A stretch of DNA of 6,389 nt, from positions 17,066-23,454 of the forward strand of contig PAYW01000029.1 of NCBI GenBank assembly GCA_002715425.1, in the 5' to 3' direction. Within the stretch, counting starts at the first letter, position 1. The number at the start of each line of letters is the position of its first letter. The notes beneath the pieces are model-generated. The model did not search any database, was not told where the DNA came from, and saw nothing but the letters and a program-made list of their open reading frames with translations. Positions 1 through 6,389 of this stretch are shown here, one piece after another. A program made the position numbers and the translations under genes. Source of the stretch: Actinomycetota bacterium. Its GTDB lineage: Bacteria > Actinomycetota > Acidimicrobiia > Acidimicrobiales > UBA8592.

Positions 1-3000
1 TAGAGGCCTCACCCGGAGAGTGTGACTACGCCAGTCGATAAGCCCTTTAGCTAACGCTAGACCAGCAGATGCGGTGGTTAAAAGGGGAATACCCTGTTCT
101 GCTGCAGCTTTTCGTATATGGTCACCATCTGCTCGTGGGCCTCTCCCTCGCGGAGAGTTGATAACTAATCGAATTTTCCCTGATTCGATCAGCTCAATAG
201 CCGTAGTACCTTCCTTCTCCCCAATTTTGGCAATGACATCGATCACTTCAATGTTTGCTTCATTAAGCGAAGTTGCTGTTCCACGAGTAGCTGCAATAGT
301 AAATCCAAGCTTCGTCAGCAATGACGCGGTTTCAATGCCTATTTCTTTATCTCGGTCTGCTAAAGAAAGGAAAACCGTGCCTGTCTCAGGGAGGGCCATT
401 CCAGCAGCTATCTGACTTTTTGCAAAAGCTAGGCCCGGAGTTACGTCTATGCCCATCACTTCTCCAGTTGAGCGCATCTCAGGACCAAGGATTGCATCGG
501 TTTCTGGAAATCTATTAAAGGGCAAGACTGCTTCTTTTACTGACACATGCTCACCGGTGGCTTTGGACTCTAACCCACCATTCTCTTTAAGTTCTGTAAG
601 CGTTTCTCCAAGCATCACCCTTGAAGCCACTTTCACCAATGGAATACCAATAGCCTTTGAAACGAAAGGCACAGTCCTTGAGGCACGCGGGTTTGCCTCA
701 ATAACAAAGACTGTTTCCGACTCCCCGACCTTCTTCACAACATATTGGATATTGATGAGCCCAATGACTTCTAGCCTTTCTGCAATTCGGTTCGTGTACT
801 CCTCAAGAGTCGCAAGTGTCGTTGTACTGAGATTTTGAGGAGGGAGCATGCAAGCGCTATCACCTGAGTGGACACCTGCTTCTTCAACGTGTTCCATTAT
901 CCCGCCGATAAATACATCACCCTCTTTGTCCCTGATCGCATCTACATCGACCTCCGTGGCATCTTCCAAGAAACGATCTACCAATACTGGCCGTTCCGCA
1001 GATAATCCACCTTCACGTCCTAAACTTCCTTGCTGAGTTAGTTCCTGCATAGCCGTATTGAGTTGCTCGTCATCATAAACGATGCTCATAGCCCTACCCC
1101 CTAGGACATACGAGGGCCGGATAAGAACTGGATACCCTACACGTTCAACTATGGCCAGAGCTTCCTCCAGACTGACAGCTGTCCCTCCAGGCGGTTGGGG
1201 AATCTCCAACTGCGAACATACAGCATTCCATCTTTCACGATCTTCAGCTAGGTCAATGGAATCTGGAGAGGTTCCAGCAATTATGCTTTCAGGTAAAGAG
1301 TTAGCCAGCTTTAAGGGAGTTTGACCCCCGAGGCCGACAATAACTCCAGCTATTCCAGGGCCATTGGCTCTGTTTGCTGATTCAGTTTCCACTTCAAGGA
1401 TATTTCTGACATCTTCTTCGGTTAATGGTTCAAAGAACAAACGGTCACTTGTGTCGTAATCTGTTGAAACTGTTTCTGGGTTGCAATTTACCATGATTGT
1501 CTCATAGCCTATTTCCCTCAGTGCAAAGCTCGCATGGACACAACAGTAGTCAAATTCGATTCCCTGCCCTATGCGATTAGGTCCGGAGCCAAGAATAACC
1601 ACCTTAGGCTTATCTGAAGCTGCTACTTCATTGTCATCGTCATAGGTTGAGTAATGATATGGAGTTTCAGCTTCAAATTCGGCACTACAAGTATCAACTG
1701 TCTTAAAGACCGGAAGAACCCCCAGTTCAACACGCTTGTTCCTCACGGCCTCCTCTTCCTCACTCCATAGATAAGCGAGCTGGCAATCGCTGAATCCCAA
1801 TCGTTTCGCGCGACGCATTGAAAAGTGTGAAACGCTTTCTAAATTCTGTTCCTCAAGAAAAGATCTCTCCTCTACTATGAGAAGCATTTGATCAAGGAAC
1901 CAAGGGTCAATCCCCGTCGCATCATGAAGCGTTTCTATCGAAACGCCTCTATAGAGTAACTCTGCCACTTCAAATAATCGAGTTGGTGTCCCAACTTCAA
2001 CTTTCTTTAGGAGATCTCCATCATCAATACCTCGGAAATCCACTTCGCTATTATCAGCGTTAAGGCCAAACCTGCCTAACTCAAGAGAGCGGATAGCTTT
2101 TTGAAGCGATTCTGGAAATGTTCTGCCAATCGACATTACTTCACCCACTGATTGCATTTGTGTGCCAAGAACAGCTGGGGTTCCAGGAAATTTTTCAAAA
2201 GCCCACCTAGGTATTTTCGTCACTACATAATCAATGGTTGGCTCAAAACTTGCTGGTGTCTTTTTGGTTATATCATTTGGGATCTCATCAAGCGTGTACC
2301 CGATAGCTAGCTTCGTAGCAATCTTTGCAATCGGGAATCCTGTAGCTTTAGAGGCAAGGGCTGAGGACCTGCTAACTCGCGGATTCATTTCTATGATGAC
2401 GAACTCTCCCGTAGCGGGATCGACTGCGAATTGAACGTTAGATCCACCAGTTTCAACCCCAACTCTCCTCATACAGGCAAAGGCGGCGTTTCGAAGAGTT
2501 TGATACTCAACATCAGATAACGTTTGAGTCGGAGCGACAGTTATTGAATCGCCAGTATGGACACCCATTGGATCTAGGTTCTCTATGGAGCAGACGACTA
2601 CACAATTATCTGCTCTATCTCTCATTACCTCAAGCTCATATTCTTTCCATCCTTTAATCGATTGCTCGATTAAAATCTCATGAATAGGACTAGCTGCGAG
2701 ACCATTAGACGCTAACTTATTAAACTCTTCGAGAGTTTCAGCTATTCCGGTTCCTTTCCCTCCAAGAATATAAGCTGGCCTCACAATAACTGGAAGACCT
2801 ATTTCTTCAATGATTTTTTCCGCATCGTCCATCGAGTGCGCAACCCCGCTGATCGGGACTGGCAATCCAATCTCTATCATGGCATCTTTAAAGCGAGCTC
2901 TATCTTCTGCTGTAGCTATCGCTTCAGCATCAGCTCCGATAAGTTCGACTCCATTTGCTTCTAGAACTCCTATTTCAACTAGTTCCATGGCTAAATTAAG

Positions 3001-3285
3001 GGCGGTCTGACCACCGAGGGTTGGCAAGAGGGCGTCGGGCTTCTCTTCTTCTATTATCTTTGTAAGTACTTCTGCCGTCAGAGGCTCTATATAAGTTGCG
3101 TCGGCAAAGTCTGGGTCAGTCATGATTGTCGCAGGGTTTGAATTTGCTAATATAACCGTGTAGCCCTCCTCGCGTAGAACGCGGCAAGCTTGGGTCCCCG
3201 AGTAGTCGAACTCACACGCCTGACCGATAACTATAGGTCCGGATCCTATTAGGAGAATCTTTTCGATATCTGTTCTTTTAGGCAT
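1..3285 (-). CDS. carB: Carbamoyl-phosphate synthase large subunit, 3' end cut by the window edge
   Basis: CarB makes carbamoyl phosphate from bicarbonate, ammonia delivered by CarA, and two ATP, feeding pyrimidine and arginine synthesis in the cytoplasm. I translated all 1095 visible codons and found no stop or frameshift. The start [20 protein letters not shown] is canonical. The N-terminal carboxyphosphate half (about 1-400) keeps R169, E215, H243, Q285, E299 and N301 at E. coli numbering; its ATP-grasp loop reads GGKGTG (175-180). An oligomerisation domain follows (about 400-555). The carbamate-phosphate half (about 560-935) has [10 protein letters not shown] (566-575), [11 protein letters not shown] (723-733), the [13 protein letters not shown] stretch (798-810) and EANPRAS (863-869). 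The MGS-like allosteric domain begins near 960 and has a GPRADG motif (1049-1054). E. coli CarB has 1073 residues, so probably only 5-20 are missing. ATG at 3285 overlaps the carA stop by 8 bases. A short insert lies near 748-762. Identification is certain. Confidence 0.98.
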   Translation of the reverse strand, partial: MPKRTDIEKILLIGSGPIVIGQACEFDYSGTQACRVLREEGYTVILANSNPATIMTDPDFADATYIEPLTAEVLTKIIEEEKPDALLPTLGGQTALNLAMELVEIGVLEANGVELIGADAEAIATAEDRARFKDAMIEIGLPVPISGVAHSMDDAEKIIEEIGLPVIVRPAYILGGKGTGIAETLEEFNKLASNGLAASPIHEILIEQSIKGWKEYELEVMRDRADNCVVVCSIENLDPMGVHTGDSITVAPTQTLSDVEYQTLRNAAFACMRRVGVETGGSNVQFAVDPATGEFVIIEMNPRVSRSSALASKATGFPIAKIATKLAIGYTLDEIPNDITKKTPASFEPTIDYVVTKIPRWAFEKFPGTPAVLGTQMQSVGEVMSIGRTFPESLQKAIRSLELGRFGLNADNSEVDFRGIDDGDLLKKVEVGTPTRLFEVAELLYRGVSIETLHDATGIDPWFLDQMLLIVEERSFLEEQNLESVSHFSMRRAKRLGFSDCQLAYLWSEEEEAVRNKRVELGVLPVFKTVDTCSAEFEAETPYHYSTYDDDNEVAASDKPKVVILGSGPNRIGQGIEFDYCCVHASFALREIGYETIMVNCNPETVSTDYDTSDRLFFEPLTEEDVRNILEVETESANRANGPGIAGVIVGLGGQTPLKLANSLPESIIAGTSPDSIDLAEDRERWNAVCSQLEIPQPPGGTAVSLEEALAIVERVGYPVLIRPSYVLGGRAMSIVYDDEQLNTAMQELTQQGSLGREGGLSAERPVLVDRFLEDATEVDVDAIRDKEGDVFIGGIMEHVEEAGVHSGDSACMLPPQNLSTTTLATLEEYTNRIAERLEVIGLINIQYVVKKVGESETVFVIEANPRASRTVPFVSKAIGIPLVKVASRVMLGETLTELKENGGLESKATGEHVSVKEAVLPFNRFPETDAILGPEMRSTGEVMGIDVTPGLAFAKSQIAAGMALPETGTVFLSLADRDKEIGIETASLLTKLGFTIAATRGTATSLNEANIEVIDVIAKIGEKEGTTAIELIESGKIRLVINSPRGRGPRADGDHIRKAAAEQGIPLLTTASAGLALAKGLIDWRSHTLRVRPL

Positions 3286-4396
3286 CTTGGCCACCATTCA
3301 CCCTGTCCATTAGCTGATCAAACTCTGAAAACAAATAAGCGCTGTCATGCGGCCCCGGCCCTGCTTCAGGGTGGTGTTGGACACTAAAGGCATTAGCTTC
3401 GAAAATAGTAAGGCCTTGACATACTCCGTCATTGAGATTCACATGGGTTACGGACGCTTTTCCGTTCAGCGTTTCAGGATCAACTGCGAAATTGTGATTT
3501 TGACTGGTTATTTCAATTTCTCCTGTAATCATATTTTTCACGGGGTGATTTGCACCATGGTGGCCAAATGGCATCTTTACTGTCTCAGCTCCGATCGCTA
3601 TACCTAAGAGCTGATGCCCAAGACATATTCCAAACATCGGAACTTTCCCAAGCAAGCTAGCAATAGTTTCCGGCGCTTTTTTAACAGAGGAAGGGTCTCC
3701 CGGCCCATTAGAGAGGAAAACCCCATCAGGCTCATATGCGAGAACCTCTTCGGCTGAAGTCCAAGCTGGAACAACCTGCACGTCTCCGATCTTCGAAAGA
3801 TGTTTAATGATTGTCCTCTTTATTCCAAAATCTAGGGCGACTATTTTCTTATTGTGTGTTCCATTCTCTCGAGTTGCGGGAACAAAATAGGGTTCAGGAC
3901 ATGTGACTTCCGCTACGAGGTCAATATTGCTAGTTCCTGGCTCTTTTTTGGCTGCAGCAAGTAAAGTATCTTCATCAGCGGTTCCGAAAGCTCCTGGCAT
4001 GGCGCCGGCTTCTCGGATATGTCTGGTCAGCCGCCTAGTGTCCACCCCGCAAATTCCAGAAACTTTTGAATCAACAAGAAAAGTATTGAGATTTGTATCT
4101 GATCGCCAGTTGCTATGACGTCTTGCTAAATCCTTAATTATGATCCCCCTGCAATAAGGCTTGCTGCTTTCAAAGTCTTCAGGGTTTATTCCATAGTTTC
4201 CAATATGAGGATATGTGAAAGTGATAATCTGGCCTGCATATGACGGATCCGTTATAACTTCTTGATACCCAGTGAGCGCAGTATTAAAGACTACCTCTCC
4301 GCTTGCATATCCATGGTCTGGTTCATAACCGATTAGCTCCCCCTCAAAAAGGGTCCCATCTTCTAGAACAAGCGCTGCTTGTTTTATCTCAGTCAT
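3278..4396 (-). CDS. carA: Carbamoyl-phosphate synthase small subunit (glutamine amidotransferase)
   Basis: CarA hydrolyses glutamine and passes ammonia through a tunnel to CarB. The 372-residue protein is of normal length (E. coli about 382). The N-terminal CarA-specific domain (about 1-150) has [14 protein letters not shown] (43-56), YPHIGNYG (62-69) and [15 protein letters not shown] (115-129). The class I glutamine amidotransferase domain (about 185-365) contains LSNGPGDP (228-235), the nucleophile elbow GICLGHQ with Cys258, [10 protein letters not shown] (277-286), and the HPE triad residues His342 and Glu344. All catalytic residues are present, so it should be active. The ATG start gives the usual N-terminus ([13 protein letters not shown]) and has a good ribosome binding site 5 bases upstream. 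It begins 12 bases after the stop of the pyrC-like gene and overlaps carB by 8 bases. Confidence 0.98.
   Translation of the reverse strand: MTEIKQAALVLEDGTLFEGELIGYEPDHGYASGEVVFNTALTGYQEVITDPSYAGQIITFTYPHIGNYGINPEDFESSKPYCRGIIIKDLARRHSNWRSDTNLNTFLVDSKVSGICGVDTRRLTRHIREAGAMPGAFGTADEDTLLAAAKKEPGTSNIDLVAEVTCPEPYFVPATRENGTHNKKIVALDFGIKRTIIKHLSKIGDVQVVPAWTSAEEVLAYEPDGVFLSNGPGDPSSVKKAPETIASLLGKVPMFGICLGHQLLGIAIGAETVKMPFGHHGANHPVKNMITGEIEITSQNHNFAVDPETLNGKASVTHVNLNDGVCQGLTIFEANAFSVQHHPEAGPGPHDSAYLFSEFDQLMDRVNGGQDA
3291..3295 (-). promoter_or_regulatory. Weak ribosome binding site for carB inside carA
   Basis: GGTGG lies 5 bases before the carB ATG (3285), inside the last codons of carA. The match to AGGAGG is only partial, so carB translation probably relies largely on ribosomes finishing carA, whose stop codon TAA falls within the shared ATGCCTAA at 3278-3285. 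Confidence 0.5.
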
Positions 4397-4401
4397 TTAT
4401 T

Positions 4402-4407
4402 CCCTTC
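4402..4407 (-). promoter_or_regulatory. Ribosome binding site for carA
   Basis: GAAGGG lies 5 bases before the carA ATG (4396), within the 12-base intergenic stretch 4397-4408, which is the only non-coding DNA in the window. It supports the ATG at 4396 as the true start. The gap is too short for a separate promoter or terminator, so carA is read from the operon transcript. Confidence 0.75.
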
Positions 4408-4408
4408 G

Positions 4409-5677
4409 TTATCTTTGTGTTTCACCATGAAGAACAACTGCTTCTCCATTTATAAATGTGTGCTTAATTTTTCCCTGAAGTTGATGCCCATCAAAAGGGC
4501 TATTTGTGCTTTTACTAACCATTTGAGAGATACTGGGGCTCCATTTGGTACCTTCTTCAATTACTATTAGGTTTCCAGGCCTTCCCTCCGTGAGCACACC
4601 GCCATGGGTTGCTTCGATACCCGCTATCTCAGCAGGAACCCAGGACATAGCAGACATAATTTCATGAAGCGGCAAATTCAATTCGGTTACGGACACAGCA
4701 AATGCTGTTTCTAGCCCGATTACCCCATAGGGTGCTTCCTCGAAGGGGAGATCGACTTCGTGCTGGGGGTTTGGGGTATGAGATGTTGCGATTGCATCTA
4801 CTTGGCCGCTTGTAATCAGCTTTTTGATTGCCTCTACTTCTCTATTGGCTCTTAGTGGAGGAGCTACTTTATAAACCGACCTATAGCTTCTTACCTCCTC
4901 CTCCGTTAATGCGAAGTGATGAGGGGATACTTCGCATGTTACTGAAACACCGTCGGCTTTAGCTGCAGAAATGATTTCGATAGCTTTGGGAGATGAAATC
5001 TGCTGGAGGTGCACTCTAGCACCGGTAAGTTTAGCCATCTTAACGAATTGGTAGGTCAAGATTTCTTCTTCTTCTATAGCAACTCCCCTTATTCCAAGAT
5101 CTGAAGAAACATCTCCCTCGTTCATATGGCCGTTTCCGCTGACAAAAGGCGTAAGCCCCATAGTGACATTGAACCTTGAGCTGTATTCCATTGCTCTTCG
5201 AAGAAGTGATAAATCCAATGAGGTGAGATTGGAGTGAGTAAAGAACCGGACGCCTAATTCAGCCATTTCGCCAATGGGTGATAACGCTTCCCCCGAACCG
5301 TCGAGAGTGAGTGAGCCTGAAAGTTCAATATGGCAAAGAGCTTCGCTACGAAGACTCTGCATCTCCTTTACAGCTGCTGCAGAGTGTATTGCTGGAGAAG
5401 TATGAGGCATGAGCATAACGGCTGTATAACCTCCAAGAACAGCACTTCTCGTTCCTGACTCTATAGTTTCAAATTCTTCATTTCCTGGCTGGCAGAAATG
5501 CGAGTTTAAATCAACTAAGCCTGAGCTAACTATGCATCCAGCTGCATCGACTACTCTCTCCCCATCGATATCTGCAGCTATTTGTAAGATATTCCCATCA
5601 GTGCCTATGGCAACGTCTGCCTTTCTTGACCCAGATTTGTCAAGGACAGTTCCTCCTTTGATAACAAGATCAACCAT
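4409..5677 (-). CDS. Dihydroorotase-like protein lacking metal ligands, probably non-catalytic (PyrC'/PyrX type)
   Basis: Family: amidohydrolase superfamily, closest in form to type I dihydroorotase (PyrC), of normal length (422 residues) with an intact frame. Family landmarks remain: LVDLNSHFCQPG (54-65), the ETIESGTRSA helix (70-79), CEVSPHHF (248-255), PPLR (273-276), YGVIGLETA (317-325), SPFDGH (393-398) and a C-terminal strand HTFINGEAV. The active site does not: HxH reads N58-S-H60, the substrate Arg is C62, MPNTNP reads MPHTSP (90-95), TDDG reads THSN (147-150), the AHxE segment reads GLTPF (174-178), HVST reads Q226-I-S-S, and TDHAPH reads TSHTPN (298-303). Five of the six canonical metal-site residues are gone, so hydrolysis is unlikely. 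Known parallel: Pseudomonas PyrC' is inactive and scaffolds aspartate carbamoyltransferase. Start: ATG 5677 is preferred over GTG 5692 because GAGGG lies 8 bases upstream and it gives an 8-base overlap with pyrB. The family is sure; loss of activity and a structural role are inferred. Confidence 0.9.
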   Translation of the reverse strand: MVDLVIKGGTVLDKSGSRKADVAIGTDGNILQIAADIDGERVVDAAGCIVSSGLVDLNSHFCQPGNEEFETIESGTRSAVLGGYTAVMLMPHTSPAIHSAAAVKEMQSLRSEALCHIELSGSLTLDGSGEALSPIGEMAELGVRFFTHSNLTSLDLSLLRRAMEYSSRFNVTMGLTPFVSGNGHMNEGDVSSDLGIRGVAIEEEEILTYQFVKMAKLTGARVHLQQISSPKAIEIISAAKADGVSVTCEVSPHHFALTEEEVRSYRSVYKVAPPLRANREVEAIKKLITSGQVDAIATSHTPNPQHEVDLPFEEAPYGVIGLETAFAVSVTELNLPLHEIMSAMSWVPAEIAGIEATHGGVLTEGRPGNLIVIEEGTKWSPSISQMVSKSTNSPFDGHQLQGKIKHTFINGEAVVLHGETQR

Positions 5678-6389
5678 CTTCTTCGCCCTCACTATTTAGT
5701 CCAGCTAGAGCTACGCCAGAGCCAAGCAGGTGATAGAGAACCGCCATTCTCACGATTACTCCATTCCCCACTTGGTTCGTTATGAGTGCATTTGGTAAAG
5801 CTGGAACATCCCCAGTGATTTCAACCCCTCGATTCATCGGGCCTGGGTGCATTATTACTGAAGACTTCTGAAGTTTTTGAGAACGGTCTAAGGTCAAACC
5901 ATAGAAATTTGTATACTCGCGTAATGATGGAACTAATGATTCTTTTTGACGTTCAAGTTGCATACGAAGGAGATATAGGACGTCAGCTTCTTTTATTGCT
6001 ACGTCAAAATCTTCTATGATATCCACCGGCCAATTTTCTATCGATGAGGGCAACAGAGTCGGCGGAGCCACTAGTGCGACCTTTGCTCCAAGTGCGCTGA
6101 ATGCCTTTACGTTAGATCGCGCAACTCTGGAGTGCTTGATATCCCCTACAATAACAATTCGTTTTCCTTCTACGCTTCCAAACTGCCGTGTAATGGTGTA
6201 ACAATCAGCTAACGATTGCGTTGGATGTTCATGGGCTCCATCACCCGCATTAACAATTGAAGCGTCTGTCCATTCAGTTATCACCCAGGGAACACCGACA
6301 GATTTATGGCGAACGACTATGGCTTCTGCCCCCATGGAGGAGATCGTCTCAATAGTGTCTCTAAGGCTTTCACCTTTTTTCACTGAAGA
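5670..6389 (-). CDS. pyrB: Aspartate carbamoyltransferase catalytic chain, 5' end cut by the window edge
   Basis: PyrB condenses carbamoyl phosphate with aspartate to give N-carbamoyl-L-aspartate, the committed step of pyrimidine synthesis. The last 239 residues are visible; about 70-90 N-terminal residues, including the STRT phosphate-binding motif, lie outside. Seen in order: SSVKKGESLRDT, the 80s loop lending a catalytic Lys to the neighbouring subunit; VVRHKSVGVP; NAGDGAHEHPTQSLAD; GDIKHSRVARSN; YLLRMQLER, binding aspartate; MHPGPMNRGVEI; and the closing NQVGNGVIVRMAVLYHLL helix. All catalytic positions in the visible part look intact. The frame is open to the edge: the codon at 6381-6383 is GTG but is an internal Val in the 80s loop, not a start. 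The stop TGA lies within the ATGGTTGA shared with the next gene. No pyrI regulatory-chain gene follows in this window; the next gene is instead a degenerate dihydroorotase, as in the Pseudomonas-type arrangement. Confidence 0.97.
   Translation of the reverse strand, partial: SSVKKGESLRDTIETISSMGAEAIVVRHKSVGVPWVITEWTDASIVNAGDGAHEHPTQSLADCYTITRQFGSVEGKRIVIVGDIKHSRVARSNVKAFSALGAKVALVAPPTLLPSSIENWPVDIIEDFDVAIKEADVLYLLRMQLERQKESLVPSLREYTNFYGLTLDRSQKLQKSSVIMHPGPMNRGVEITGDVPALPNALITNQVGNGVIVRMAVLYHLLGSGVALAGLNSEGEEDG
5686..5690 (-). promoter_or_regulatory. Ribosome binding site choosing the pyrC-like start
   Basis: GAGGG lies 8 bases before ATG 5677, inside the 3' end of pyrB. It overlaps the region just after the alternative GTG start at 5692, so it can serve the ATG but not the GTG. 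This favours the shorter protein beginning MVDLVIKGG, in keeping with the usual N-terminal strand of dihydroorotases. Confidence 0.6.

Noticed and set aside
74..1324. Several plus-strand open frames (61-129 codons) opposite carB, including 74-415, 449-838 and 1082-1324
   Set aside because: They lie fully antisense to a continuous, well-conserved carB frame, have no recognisable domains, and are rich in Ser, Pro and Ala as expected from reading CarB codons backwards.
2234..3010. Plus-strand open frames 2234-2434 and 2810-3010
   Set aside because: They are antisense shadows of the conserved N-terminal ATP-grasp half of CarB, with no family resemblance.
3347..4570. Plus-strand open frames 3347-3607, 3903-4118 and 4379-4570
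   Set aside because: They are antisense to carA and the end of the pyrC-like gene, with no recognisable protein features.
4409..5677. Reading the pyrC-like gene as a hydantoinase, allantoinase or ordinary active PyrC
   Set aside because: All of these need the HxH and further His/Asp metal ligands, which are mostly missing here; the operon context and the YGVIGLETA stretch favour a dihydroorotase origin.
4409..5677. Pseudogene interpretation of the pyrC-like gene
   Set aside because: There is no stop or frameshift in 422 codons, many structural motifs are kept, and it has a good ribosome binding site and a tight operon position; substitutions concentrate at catalytic positions.
5678..5692. 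GTG at 5692 as the start of the pyrC-like gene
   Set aside because: It would add MRAKK before the normal N-terminal strand and leave the GAGGG motif inside the coding region; ATG 5677 fits the ribosome binding site and the overlap pattern better.
6016..6201. Plus-strand open frame of 61 codons
   Set aside because: It is antisense to the conserved GDIKHSRVARSN region of pyrB.
6381..6383. GTG as the start of pyrB
   Set aside because: It encodes the Val in SSVKKGES, the 80s loop of aspartate carbamoyltransferase; the frame stays open to the window edge and the gene's true start lies beyond it.

Overview
The window is one continuous minus-strand segment of a de novo pyrimidine (UMP) biosynthesis operon. 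In transcription order, from the right edge to the left edge, it holds pyrB (aspartate carbamoyltransferase, 5' end cut off), a pyrC-type dihydroorotase homologue, carA (carbamoyl-phosphate synthase small subunit) and carB (large subunit, last few codons cut off). Almost every base is coding: the only gap is 12 bases between the pyrC homologue and carA. The operon promoter and leader lie beyond the right edge. I see no RNA genes, mobile elements, repeats, CRISPR arrays or terminators.

The organism is a bacterium with roughly mid-40s % G+C (estimated by eye). The gene order pyrB-pyrC-carA-carB and the CarB C-terminal regulatory domain, which carries a 'GPRADG...IRKAA' stretch as I recall it from actinobacterial CarB proteins, point to Actinomycetota. 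A low-GC aquatic lineage such as Acidimicrobiia or relatives is plausible. This placement is from memory of family sequences and is tentative.

How the genes work together: CarA takes ammonia from glutamine and CarB uses it with bicarbonate and two ATP to make carbamoyl phosphate. PyrB joins carbamoyl phosphate to aspartate to give carbamoyl-aspartate. PyrC would normally close the ring to dihydroorotate. CarA, CarB and the visible part of PyrB keep their catalytic residues.

The notable point is the pyrC gene. Its frame is intact (422 codons) and it is clearly of the dihydroorotase family, but it has lost five of the six canonical metal-site residues and several substrate-binding residues. 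It resembles in kind the non-catalytic PyrC' (PyrX) proteins of Pseudomonas, which act as structural partners of aspartate carbamoyltransferase. It overlaps pyrB by 8 bases, as carB overlaps carA, which suggests coupled production of two partner pairs: PyrB with PyrC', and CarA with CarB. An active dihydroorotase is then expected elsewhere in the genome.
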